From contig JAEZTD010000318.1 in NCBI GenBank assembly GCA_023443705.1, positions 1 through 11,361 on the forward strand: 11,361 nucleotides of DNA. Reading direction: 5' to 3'. The stretch comes from Bacillota bacterium. Lineage in GTDB: Bacteria > Bacillota > Clostridia > Christensenellales > Aristaeellaceae. The notes beneath the pieces are model-generated. The model was not told the origin of the DNA and did no database searches. It was given only the letters and a program-made list of their open reading frames with translations. The position numbers were made by a program, and so were the translations under genes. Of the stretch, positions 1 to 7,128 are shown piece after piece (the first letter of the stretch is position 1; each line of letters starts with the position of its first letter).

Positions 1-1261
1 CCTCCATGTTGTCCACGTTGTACAGGCACGCTTGCCGGGGTTTTGCGTAGCCGACGTTTTCGAGGTTTCCCGCCATGTGCTTTTGCCGGTACAGGTAGTA
101 TGGCTGGTAACCGGCTTCGCCAAGACGCGCGCGGGCCTCGTCCACCATCCATTCGGCGAGGCTCGGTTCCTCCGGAGTAAAACCCGCCTCGTGCAGACGG
201 CTGGCGCGCTTGACGGCCAGCGTGTGCATGGTGATGCCCTCCGGAGCGAGGGAGAGGGCCGTGTCCAGCGTGGCTTCGAAATCCACGCGGGTTTCGCCGG
301 GCAGCGCGGCGATCAGGTCCATGTTGATGTTGTGGAAGTCCAGCGACCGCGCGATTTCGAAGGCCGTGAGCACATCCGCCGTGGTGTGGGCGCGGCCGAT
401 GCGCGCGAGGGTCTTTTCCTGAAAGGTCTGCGGGTTGACGCAGATGCGGTCGATTTCGAGGTTTCGAAGCACACTCAGCTTTTCGCGGGTGATGGTGTCG
501 GGTCGGCCGGCCTCCACCGTCCACTCCAGCGCGCCGGGGAACTTCCACCGGAGCGCGGTCAAAAGCCTGTCCAGCTGCATCGCGGAGAGGGCGGTGGGCG
601 TCCCGCCGCCCACGTAACCAGCCCGGAGATTCAGGCCCTTGCGGGCCATCATCAGCGCGGCCAAATCGATTTCCCGCATCAGCGCGTTTAGGTACGGCTC
701 CACGAGGCTGCCGCGCCCCAGCGCCTCCGCCGGAAAAGCGCAGTACGCGCAGCGGGTGGGGCAGAAGGGGATGGAGACGTAGAGATCGTATTCGTCCGAC
801 GCAGGCGCTACGAGCGCGCGCTGGACGGAGACGATTTCGCCTAGCAGCGAAGCCTTGCCCGGGGTTACGTCGAAGGCGTCCGTCAGCCAGGCTTCGGCCT
901 CTCCTGCGGTCTTTCCATCCTCCAGCGCCTCATAGAAAAGGCGCGTCGGGCGGATGCCCGTCAGCGATCCCCAGGGCGGCCGTTTGCCGGTGGCCCGCTT
1001 CAGAAGCGCGTACAGGCAGGTCTTGGCCGCGCGCTTGATCAGCCGCTTCTGTTCGAGGGGGCCGGAGGCGATGGGGGCCGAAACGCGCTCTTCCATTCCC
1101 TGAAACGCGCAGATTTCAACCCAGCCCTCCGCGCAGGGCGCATGCGCATGGGAAACGAGCCTGTCGCCCGCCTCGGGACTAACCGGCTCGTCAAAAAACA
1201 CCCGCACCACGTCCGCGAGATCCGCGAAGTACTGGGGTGCGTTGGTCTTCAGTTCGATCAT
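1..1261 (-). CDS. hemZ: HemZ, radical SAM coproporphyrinogen dehydrogenase (C-terminus off the left edge)
   Basis: The reading frame is open from an ATG at 1261 to the window edge and gives 420 residues. HemZ proteins are about 500 long, so roughly 80 C-terminal residues are missing. The radical SAM cluster motif CPTRCAYC is present, with cysteines at 167, 171 and 174. The glycine-rich SAM-binding motif GGGTPT begins at 218. The roughly 160-residue N-terminal extension carries PWGSLTGIRPTR, a signature I associate with HemZ rather than HemW or HemN. The family is assigned to oxygen-independent oxidation of coproporphyrinogen III in heme synthesis, using SAM and a 4Fe-4S cluster. The function of individual members is less secure than the family assignment. 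The ATG overlaps the TGA of the upstream MBL gene (ATGA, 1261-1258). GGAGGAG (1273-1267) lies 5 nt ahead, so translational coupling is likely. The gene is last in the visible part of the recJ operon. Confidence 0.92.
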   Translation of the reverse strand, partial: MIELKTNAPQYFADLADVVRVFFDEPVSPEAGDRLVSHAHAPCAEGWVEICAFQGMEERVSAPIASGPLEQKRLIKRAAKTCLYALLKRATGKRPPWGSLTGIRPTRLFYEALEDGKTAGEAEAWLTDAFDVTPGKASLLGEIVSVQRALVAPASDEYDLYVSIPFCPTRCAYCAFPAEALGRGSLVEPYLNALMREIDLAALMMARKGLNLRAGYVGGGTPTALSAMQLDRLLTALRWKFPGALEWTVEAGRPDTITREKLSVLRNLEIDRICVNPQTFQEKTLARIGRAHTTADVLTAFEIARSLDFHNINMDLIAALPGETRVDFEATLDTALSLAPEGITMHTLAVKRASRLHEAGFTPEEPSLAEWMVDEARARLGEAGYQPYYLYRQKHMAGNLENVGYAKPRQACLYNVDNME

Positions 1262-1887
1262 TTATACTCCTCCGCGACCTGTTTGAGCGGGGCGCTCTCC
1301 CCGTGACCGGGAAGGAGCATCGTAATGCCGGGCAGCGCGGTCAGCCGTTTGATGGACCCGTACAGGCTGCGCACGTTGCCGCCGGGCAGGTCATACCGCC
1401 CGAAGCCCACCTGAAAGAGGGTGTCGCCGGTGTACAGCGCGCGCTGCTCGGGAAGGTAGAAGCTGACGCCGCCGGGCGTGTGACCGGGGCAGGGGATGAC
1501 CTGCACGGAAAGCCCCGCCACGAGCATCGGCCCTTCCGCCAGCATCTCGTCGGCATCGAAAGGTTCAAAGGGCGTCTTGGTAGCTTCCACCATGCCCACC
1601 ATGTTCAGCGCGGGATTCCGCAGGTAGGGCGCGTCCAGCGGATGGATGTGGATGCGCGCGCCGGTCTCATCGCGAAGCCGCTTGGCCGACATGATGTGGT
1701 CAAAGTGACCGTGGGTCAAGAGGATGTCCGTCAGGCGCTTGCCGCAAGAGTCGATTTTGTTCATCAACGCGTCGAAGTCATCGCCCGCGTCAATGAGCAT
1801 GGCGTCATTTCGAGAGGACCTGAAGACAAGGTAGCTGTTGGCGGTATAGCCGCCGCATTCGATCCGCCTTGATTTGAAATCTTCCAT
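1258..1887 (-). CDS. MBL-fold metallohydrolase, glyoxalase II-like (YcbL type)
   Basis: This is a 209-residue, single-domain metallo-beta-lactamase-fold protein. The metal-binding motif THGHFDH spans residues 58-64. Further ligands fit His136 (PGHTPGG), Asp155 (YTGDTLF) and His195 (PGHGE), the full set for a binuclear zinc or iron site. It lacks the C-terminal substrate-recognition domain of full-length glyoxalase II. That and its length match the small YcbL-like group, whose members hydrolyse thioesters such as S-lactoylglutathione in some cases; the substrate here is unknown. No signal peptide is visible, so it is probably cytoplasmic. The start is the ATG at 1887, with AAGGAG at 1899-1894 and a 6-nt spacer. 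It follows dtd by 29 nt and overlaps hemZ by 4 nt. An MBL gene at this place between dtd and hemZ is common in Clostridia, but its role there is unestablished. Confidence 0.93.
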   Translation of the reverse strand: MEDFKSRRIECGGYTANSYLVFRSSRNDAMLIDAGDDFDALMNKIDSCGKRLTDILLTHGHFDHIMSAKRLRDETGARIHIHPLDAPYLRNPALNMVGMVEATKTPFEPFDADEMLAEGPMLVAGLSVQVIPCPGHTPGGVSFYLPEQRALYTGDTLFQVGFGRYDLPGGNVRSLYGSIKRLTALPGITMLLPGHGESAPLKQVAEEYK

Positions 1888-1916
1888 TGCGCGCTCCTTC
1901 GGATCCGGCGTTGGGT

Positions 1917-2357
1917 TTAGAAGGCCTTTTTGCTGTCGAGGAGGATGGTGACCGGGCCGTCATTCACAAGCTCTACCTGCATGTCCGCGCCAAAGACGCC
2001 CCGAGCCACCGGAACGCCCCGGGCCAGGATGGCCGAAGCCATGCGGTCGATCATGGGGGCGGCGGTTTCCGGCCGCGCGGCGTTTGAAAAGCTGGGACGA
2101 CGGCCATGCCGCGCGTCGCCCAGGAGCGTAAACTGCGATACCAGCAGGATCGATCCGCCCACGTCGGTGACACAGCGGTTCATCTTGCCCGCCTCATCCT
2201 CAAACACCCGAAGACCGACGAGCTTTTCCACGCCGTAGCGCATGTCCTCGTCCGTATCGCCGGATTCAACGCCCACCAGCGCGAGAAAACCCCGGCCGAT
2301 TTCGCCCGCCACATCTCCGCCGACCGACACCTTCGCGCGGGACACCCGCTGCACCAC
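1917..2357 (-). CDS. dtd: D-aminoacyl-tRNA deacylase (Dtd)
   Basis: This protein removes D-amino acids, and glycine mischarged on tRNA-Ala, from tRNA and so keeps them out of translation. It is a cytoplasmic homodimer using RNA-based catalysis in the family model. The two family motifs are present: SQFTL (residues 74-78 from the GTG) and NDGPVT with the cross-subunit Gly-cisPro pair (134-135). The protein has 146 residues from the GTG at 2357. E. coli Dtd, as I recall it, has these motifs at 77-81 and 137-138, so the GTG start appears three residues short. In frame just upstream are ATA CGG CTG (2366-2358). These would restore the family N-terminus as (M)RLVVQRVSRA if ATA were the start, and GGTGA lies at a suitable distance before it. 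The true start is therefore uncertain (2357 GTG or 2366 ATA). The rsh stop TGA (2368-2366) shares its A with this ATA. Confidence 0.93.
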   Translation of the reverse strand: MVQRVSRAKVSVGGDVAGEIGRGFLALVGVESGDTDEDMRYGVEKLVGLRVFEDEAGKMNRCVTDVGGSILLVSQFTLLGDARHGRRPSFSNAARPETAAPMIDRMASAILARGVPVARGVFGADMQVELVNDGPVTILLDSKKAF

Positions 2358-2365
2358 CAGCCGTA

Positions 2366-4720
2366 TCAGGCGCTCACCCGGAACACTTCAATGACGTCCG
2401 ACCGCTTCTGAAGCTGCTTGATGATCGTTTCGAGCTGCTTGGTGCTCTTGAGGCTCAGGGTGACGTTGATGACGGTGTTCCGGTTCTTGTCCACCCGGGC
2501 GGAGAGGGCCATGATGGAGACCTCCAGCTTCGCGAACAGCGCCGAAATCTCGGCCAGAAGGCCGAGCCGGTCGTAGGCGATGATCTGAATGTCGGCATTG
2601 TAACCAGCGCCTTCGTCGCTCTGCCAGCTGACGTGGATCAGCCGCTCCGGCTCCCGGGCGAATTCCGACATGTTGACGCAGTCGCTGCGGTGCACGGACA
2701 CGCCGCGGCCGCGGGTAATATAGCCGATGATGTCGTCGCCCGGCAGCGGCGTGCAGCACTTGGCGAACCGGACCAGCATGCCGGGATCGCCCTCGACCAC
2801 TACGCCGTGGCTGACCGTGCGCTTTCGCGCCTGCTCAAGAGCGCGCTGCTGCGCCTCCGACGCCAGCTTCACCGGGTCGGGGTCGGGCAGTTTCAGGGTT
2901 TTTCTGTAGGACTCGATCAGCCGGTTCAGAACCTGGCCGGTGGAGAGCCCGCCAAAGCCCACCGTCACATACAGGTCGTCCAGCGAGGAAAGCGTGTAGC
3001 GCCGGTAAATCGGCTCCAGAAACTCGTTCTTATTGAGCTGCGGCCACTGGTAGCCGAGGCGCTTGGCCTCCTTCTCCAGCATGTCGCGGCCCTTCATCAG
3101 GTTCTCGGCCTTGAATTCGTGCTTGAACCAGGCGCGGATCTTCGAACGCGCCTCCGAGGTCTTCACAAGCTGCAGCCAGTCCCTGGACGGGCCGTGGGAG
3201 GCGGAGGAGGTCATGATTTCCACGAAATCGCCGTTTTCAAGCTCGGTGGACAGTGGCACGATGCGGCCGTTGACCTTTGCGCCCACGCACTTGTTGCCGA
3301 CGGCGGTGTGGATGGAATAGGCGAAGTCCACCGGCGTCGCGCCCCTGGGCATTGAAACCACATCGCCCTTGGGGGTGAAGACGAAGACTTCATCGGAGAA
3401 CAGATCCACCTTCAGCGCGTCCATGAACTCGCCGGGGTCGCGGGTCTCGTTCTGCCAGTCGAGGATCTGGCGCAGCCAGTAGAGCTTGTCGTCCAGCGCG
3501 TCGGCCTGCTTACCCTCTTTGTAGCGCCAGTGCGCCGCGATGCCGAACTCCGCCGTCCGGTGCATTTCGCGGGTGCGAATCTGCACTTCGAAGGGCATGC
3601 CGCCCATGCCCACCACCGTCGTGTGCAGCGACTGGTACATGTTGGGCTTGGGCATGGAGATGTAGTCTTTGAAGCGGTTGGGCACCTGCGTCCACAGCGT
3701 GTGCACCACGCCCAGCGCCGCGTAGCAGTCTGGAATGGTTTCGACGATCACGCGAACGGCGATCAGGTCATAAATCTGATCGAATGTCTTGTTCTGGGAT
3801 TTCATCTTCCGGTAAATGGAGTAGAAATGCTTGGGCCGGCCGTCGATTTCGGCCTTGATGCCCTGCTCGCCCAGCTTTTCAAACAGCGTGTCGATGACGC
3901 TTTTAATGGATTTTTCGCGCTCCTCGCGCTTCATGCCGACCTTTTCCACCAGGTCGTAGTAGCCGTCCGGATCGATGTAGCGAAGCGAAAGGTCTTCCAG
4001 CTCCCATTTGATGGTACTCATGCCCAGCCGGTGAGCCAGCGGGGAGTATACGTCCAGCGTTTCGCGGGCGATGCGCGGCTGCTTTTTCGGGTCCTGGAAC
4101 TTCAAAGTTCGCATGTTGTGCAGCCGGTCGGCGAGCTTGATCAGCACCACGCGGATGTCCTTGGCCATGGCGAAGAACATCTTGCGCAGGCTTTCGGCCT
4201 GCTGCTCCTCGCGGGAGGCGAGGTCCAGGCGGCTGAGTTTGGTGACGCCGTCCACCAACTGCGAGACTTCCGGGCCGAAGAGGGTCTCGATCGAGTGGAT
4301 GTCGCAGCCCTCGCAGTCTTCCACGGTGTCGTGGAGAAGGCCCGCCGCGACGGTGGTGGCGTCCAGCATCAGGTCGGCCAGAATGTCGGCGACCCGGTAG
4401 GGATGGGTAAAGTACGGCTTGCCGCTCTTTCGCATTTGACCGGCGTGCAGCTCTTGCGCGTAGGCGTAGGCGCGCTCGACCAGAGAAAGATCGTCGTTCG
4501 GGTGGAAGTGCCGCATCTTGGCCAGAAGCGCGCCCAGCTGCGGGTCCTGCTCCTCCAGGCTCGCGGCGTCGGTCAGGGTGGAATCCGCCTTTTGAACGGC
4601 CTTCTGAAGCGCGGCGGAACAGGCCTTTGAGCGCTCTACGTCGCACTCGGCCGAAGGGGTGCCAAAGGGCGCGACGGCTTTCGCGTCCTTCGCAGCGGAT
4701 TTTGAATCATCATGTGCCAA
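2366..4720 (-). CDS. relA: Bifunctional (p)ppGpp synthetase/hydrolase, RelA/SpoT homologue
   Basis: This enzyme makes and degrades the stringent-response alarmone (p)ppGpp. Residues are counted from the GTG at 4729; subtract 3 for the preferred TTG start. The HD hydrolase ligands are His109 (FTHP), His133-Asp134 (HDTVED) and Asp201 (DRLHNM), all intact. The synthetase domain carries GRPKHFYSIYRKM from 297 and RFKD at 352-355, the RxKD form typical of bifunctional Rel enzymes. It also has YQSLHT and EVQIRT (381-386). A TGS domain spans about 445-505, a Cys-rich conserved segment (CCTPLPGDDIIGY, 658-670) follows, and a C-terminal ACT domain covers about 712-787. Both activities therefore look functional. 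I prefer TTG 4720 because GGGGAGGTGA (4735-4726) lies 5 nt upstream; GTG 4729 falls inside that Shine-Dalgarno site. The gene overlaps the recJ end by 11 nt. About 55 Ala/Ser/Lys-rich residues precede the usual family start. Confidence 0.97.
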   Translation of the reverse strand: MAHDDSKSAAKDAKAVAPFGTPSAECDVERSKACSAALQKAVQKADSTLTDAASLEEQDPQLGALLAKMRHFHPNDDLSLVERAYAYAQELHAGQMRKSGKPYFTHPYRVADILADLMLDATTVAAGLLHDTVEDCEGCDIHSIETLFGPEVSQLVDGVTKLSRLDLASREEQQAESLRKMFFAMAKDIRVVLIKLADRLHNMRTLKFQDPKKQPRIARETLDVYSPLAHRLGMSTIKWELEDLSLRYIDPDGYYDLVEKVGMKREEREKSIKSVIDTLFEKLGEQGIKAEIDGRPKHFYSIYRKMKSQNKTFDQIYDLIAVRVIVETIPDCYAALGVVHTLWTQVPNRFKDYISMPKPNMYQSLHTTVVGMGGMPFEVQIRTREMHRTAEFGIAAHWRYKEGKQADALDDKLYWLRQILDWQNETRDPGEFMDALKVDLFSDEVFVFTPKGDVVSMPRGATPVDFAYSIHTAVGNKCVGAKVNGRIVPLSTELENGDFVEIMTSSASHGPSRDWLQLVKTSEARSKIRAWFKHEFKAENLMKGRDMLEKEAKRLGYQWPQLNKNEFLEPIYRRYTLSSLDDLYVTVGFGGLSTGQVLNRLIESYRKTLKLPDPDPVKLASEAQQRALEQARKRTVSHGVVVEGDPGMLVRFAKCCTPLPGDDIIGYITRGRGVSVHRSDCVNMSEFAREPERLIHVSWQSDEGAGYNADIQIIAYDRLGLLAEISALFAKLEVSIMALSARVDKNRNTVINVTLSLKSTKQLETIIKQLQKRSDVIEVFRVSA

Positions 4721-7049
4721 GCGGGTCACCTCCCCATCGAGACAATTGCCGCATCCATTGGAATATGGGGTTGGCGTTTGGATCGGCCTTTCTGAACGGC
4801 GGTTGCGAGAGCCACGGGTGCGCGTCCGAAAGGGTGATCAGGTTCATGTCGTCGAGTACCGTAAGGCCCGCGTAGACGCAGGGCTCCGAAAGTTTTGTTT
4901 CCCGCCCCAGGTCCCGTAAAACCTCCCGAAAGGAGCGCGCCGCGGTGGGCCTTGAGGCAATGTCCCTGGCCAGAAGGTAGATCGCCCGCAGTTCGCCCAC
5001 ATCAGGAAACCGGAGCCGCGAAGCGGGCGGCGCTTCCGGTTGGGTGACGGGGTAGCCCCAGAGGCTGGCGGGTGCGTCCAGACTGAAGACCCGCTCGTAC
5101 CCCTCGGGCGGCTCGCCCGGAGGCAAGAGGCAGAGGGCGTTGAACGCGCGGGGATCGGTCGGCTGGCTTCCGACGTATACGTCCATCCGGTCGGGCGCGC
5201 AGGCCTCGGCGGCAGCCAAGAATTCCGCCGCCGCTTGCGGGGTCGCGGCCAGCACGAGCGTGCCCCGCGGCTCGGCGTTCAGGCAGCTGAAAACGCCGTC
5301 GAAACCTTCGAAAACACCCGACTCTTTTATAGAGTATGCCTTATTATAGAGCCTGTTTGTTAAGAACGTTTGGAACAGCGCGGCAAAATCGAAGGAGCCG
5401 GGGCGAATCCGTTCGGAATAGCCCGCGTTTTCCAGCGCGCGTACCTGGCATTCCACATACTCGCGGCCACCGTAGGCGCCGATGCGCGGCGCGTACAGCG
5501 TCCGCGCCCGCTCCGGCAGCGCGCCGACGCGGCCGCCCATCGAAAAGGCGATGGCTGGCAGACCGCGGCCGCCATCGGTGAGCCGCAGCTTGAGGTGGGT
5601 GCCTTCCGCGCCCACCGCCCGGGCCTCGGAAACGCTGGCTTCTGTCAGAAAAACCGGCGACGGGTTTCCAAACCCGGTGGGTTCGAACTTCTCGAGCAGC
5701 CGTACGAAGCCCTCGTCCAGAAGGGAGAGCGGCAGCGCCATGTCATAGCGCGCGGCGGGAACGAAGCACTCCGGGTCCGCGCCGCGGGCGATGACCGCAT
5801 CCAGCGCGCGGGCAAATTCGGAAAACTTTTCCTCCGCCAGCGACAGCCCGGCCGCCTGGCTGTGCCCGCCGAAGCGGGTCAAAAGATGTCCGACCGCCGA
5901 AAGCGCCTCGTGGATGTCAACACCGGGGATCGACCGGCAGGAGCCGTGCAGCGTACCGTCCTCCCGGCGCAAAAGCACCACGGGCAGGTTATATTTCTCG
6001 ACGAGGCGGGAAGCCGCAAGGCCCAGAACGCCGGTGTTCCAGCCTTCGTCCGCCAGGATGATCGCCCGGCGGGCGGCGAAGTCGAAGCTCTCCAGCTGTT
6101 TTGCCGCGCCGGAGAGGATTTCGCCCTCCAGCGCCTTTCTGTGGTTGTTTTCATCGTTCAGTTCACTGGCCAGCGGCGCGGCTTCCGCCACTGTCCGTGT
6201 GGTCAGAAGGTTCAGGGAGCGGACCGCGTCGCCCACCCTGCCGCCCGCGTTGAGCCGAGGCGCTAGTTGGAAGGCAATCCTGCCCGCTGTGACCTCTCCC
6301 GGCTTCATGCCGGAGACATCCATCAACGCGGCGATGCCGGGGCGCGGCTGTGCGTTCATCCGGGCGATGCCCAGCGCGGTAATCGCCCGGTTTTCATCCG
6401 TCAGCGGAACAACATCCGCCACGGTGCCCAGCGCCGCGAGGTCGATGAATTGGAAGGCGAGGTCGTCGTCCAGCGCCTGGCACAGCTTGAACGCCACGCC
6501 CGCGCCGCAGAGAGCAGGGAAGGAGTAGCCCAGAAGCGGATTCAAAACCGGGCAGTCAGGGAGGGATTCGCCCGGGCGGTGGTGATCGGTGACGATGGGG
6601 TCGAGCCCGAGCTCCTTCGCCAGCGCGATCTCATTCACGGCGGTGACGCCGCAGTCTACCGTGACGAGGAGGGGGTGGTCCCCTTCCTCGGCGATCGAGC
6701 GCAGCGCTTCCGCGTTCAGCCCATAGCCTTCCCGGTGGCGCGAAGGGATGTAGTGCCGGTTGCGGACGCCGAAATCCGCTAGAAAGAGGGTGAGGAGGGC
6801 GGTCGCGGTCACGCCGTCCACGTCGTAGTCCCCGTAAACGACCACGGCGCGCCCCTCGGCCTTCGCGGCGAGGATGCGCTTTACCGCCTCGTCCATGCCG
6901 GGCATTTTGAGCGGGCTGCCCAGATGGGTGCGGGACGGGTTCAGAAACGCCTCCGCCGCTTCCCGGGTCTCAAAGCCACGGGCGCGGAGCAGCCTGTCCA
7001 TCAGGGTCGGCCCTTCAGGGGCGCTGCAGCGGGGAATCCATCTGAGCAT
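4710..7049 (-). CDS. recJ: Single-stranded-DNA-specific 5'-3' exonuclease RecJ, long form
   Basis: RecJ degrades single-stranded DNA 5' to 3' in recombinational repair, mismatch repair and fork processing, using two metal ions. From the ATG at 7049 it has 779 residues, close to the long Bacillus form (about 786) rather than the E. coli form (577). DHH-superfamily motifs appear in order: DYDVDG (74-79), VDCG (131-134), DHH (155-157), GTVADVV (208-214) and PRLNAGGR (264-271). The DHHA1 motif GGHSQAAG is at 394-401, and the OB-fold region follows with TGFGNPSPVF (458-467). The last ~200 residues form the extra Firmicutes C-terminal region and end in a helical, winged-helix-like segment. An earlier in-frame start at 7118 exists. 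The ATG at 7049 is preferred because GGAGG (7059-7055) lies 5 nt before it, its product matches the family N-terminus, and 7118 precedes the promoter's expected start point. The last codons contain the rsh Shine-Dalgarno site. Confidence 0.97.
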   Translation of the reverse strand: MLRWIPRCSAPEGPTLMDRLLRARGFETREAAEAFLNPSRTHLGSPLKMPGMDEAVKRILAAKAEGRAVVVYGDYDVDGVTATALLTLFLADFGVRNRHYIPSRHREGYGLNAEALRSIAEEGDHPLLVTVDCGVTAVNEIALAKELGLDPIVTDHHRPGESLPDCPVLNPLLGYSFPALCGAGVAFKLCQALDDDLAFQFIDLAALGTVADVVPLTDENRAITALGIARMNAQPRPGIAALMDVSGMKPGEVTAGRIAFQLAPRLNAGGRVGDAVRSLNLLTTRTVAEAAPLASELNDENNHRKALEGEILSGAAKQLESFDFAARRAIILADEGWNTGVLGLAASRLVEKYNLPVVLLRREDGTLHGSCRSIPGVDIHEALSAVGHLLTRFGGHSQAAGLSLAEEKFSEFARALDAVIARGADPECFVPAARYDMALPLSLLDEGFVRLLEKFEPTGFGNPSPVFLTEASVSEARAVGAEGTHLKLRLTDGGRGLPAIAFSMGGRVGALPERARTLYAPRIGAYGGREYVECQVRALENAGYSERIRPGSFDFAALFQTFLTNRLYNKAYSIKESGVFEGFDGVFSCLNAEPRGTLVLAATPQAAAEFLAAAEACAPDRMDVYVGSQPTDPRAFNALCLLPPGEPPEGYERVFSLDAPASLWGYPVTQPEAPPASRLRFPDVGELRAIYLLARDIASRPTAARSFREVLRDLGRETKLSEPCVYAGLTVLDDMNLITLSDAHPWLSQPPFRKADPNANPIFQWMRQLSRWGGDPLGT

Positions 7050-7064
7050 CGTTTCCTCCGTACC

Positions 7065-7089
7065 AAAAAGGCCGGCGGGAACGCCGGCC
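7065..7089 (-). terminator. GC-rich hairpin with U-tract in the recJ leader
   Basis: Read on the minus strand, GGCCGGCG (7089-7082), loop TTCC and CGCCGGCC (7077-7070) form a perfect 8-bp stem followed at once by TTTTT (7069-7065). This is a canonical intrinsic terminator. It lies 36 nt after the stop of the Cys-rich gene and so would end that transcript. However, it also lies downstream of the predicted recJ promoter and only 5 nt before the recJ Shine-Dalgarno site (GGAGG). It would therefore be transcribed in the recJ leader too. It could be an insulator with leaky read-through, or an attenuator. Confidence 0.75.
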
Positions 7090-7098
7090 GAATGCGCT

Positions 7099-7128
7099 AT
7101 TATACTACGATTCGCCAAATTTCGTCAA
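7099..7128 (-). promoter_or_regulatory. Sigma-A promoter of the recJ operon
   Basis: On the minus strand, -35 TTGACG (7128-7123) and a perfect -10 TATAAT (7104-7099) are separated by 18 nt. The predicted start point is near 7093-7092, about 43 nt before the recJ ATG. The -35 box contains the TGA stop codon (7127-7125) of the upstream Cys-rich gene. It is the only near-consensus promoter I see in the window and probably serves the whole recJ-to-hemZ operon. Confidence 0.75.

Noticed and set aside
32..691. 219-residue plus-strand open frame at the left edge
   Set aside because: It is antisense to hemZ, whose radical SAM motifs are unambiguous on the minus strand.
3530..4630. 366-residue plus-strand open frame opposite rsh
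   Set aside because: No recognisable domain, and it lies entirely antisense to the conserved hydrolase and synthetase domains. It is a GC-driven shadow.
7049..7118. Upstream start extending RecJ by 23 residues
   Set aside because: It lies ahead of the predicted transcription start and reads through the terminator hairpin, while ATG 7049 has a strong Shine-Dalgarno site and the family N-terminus.
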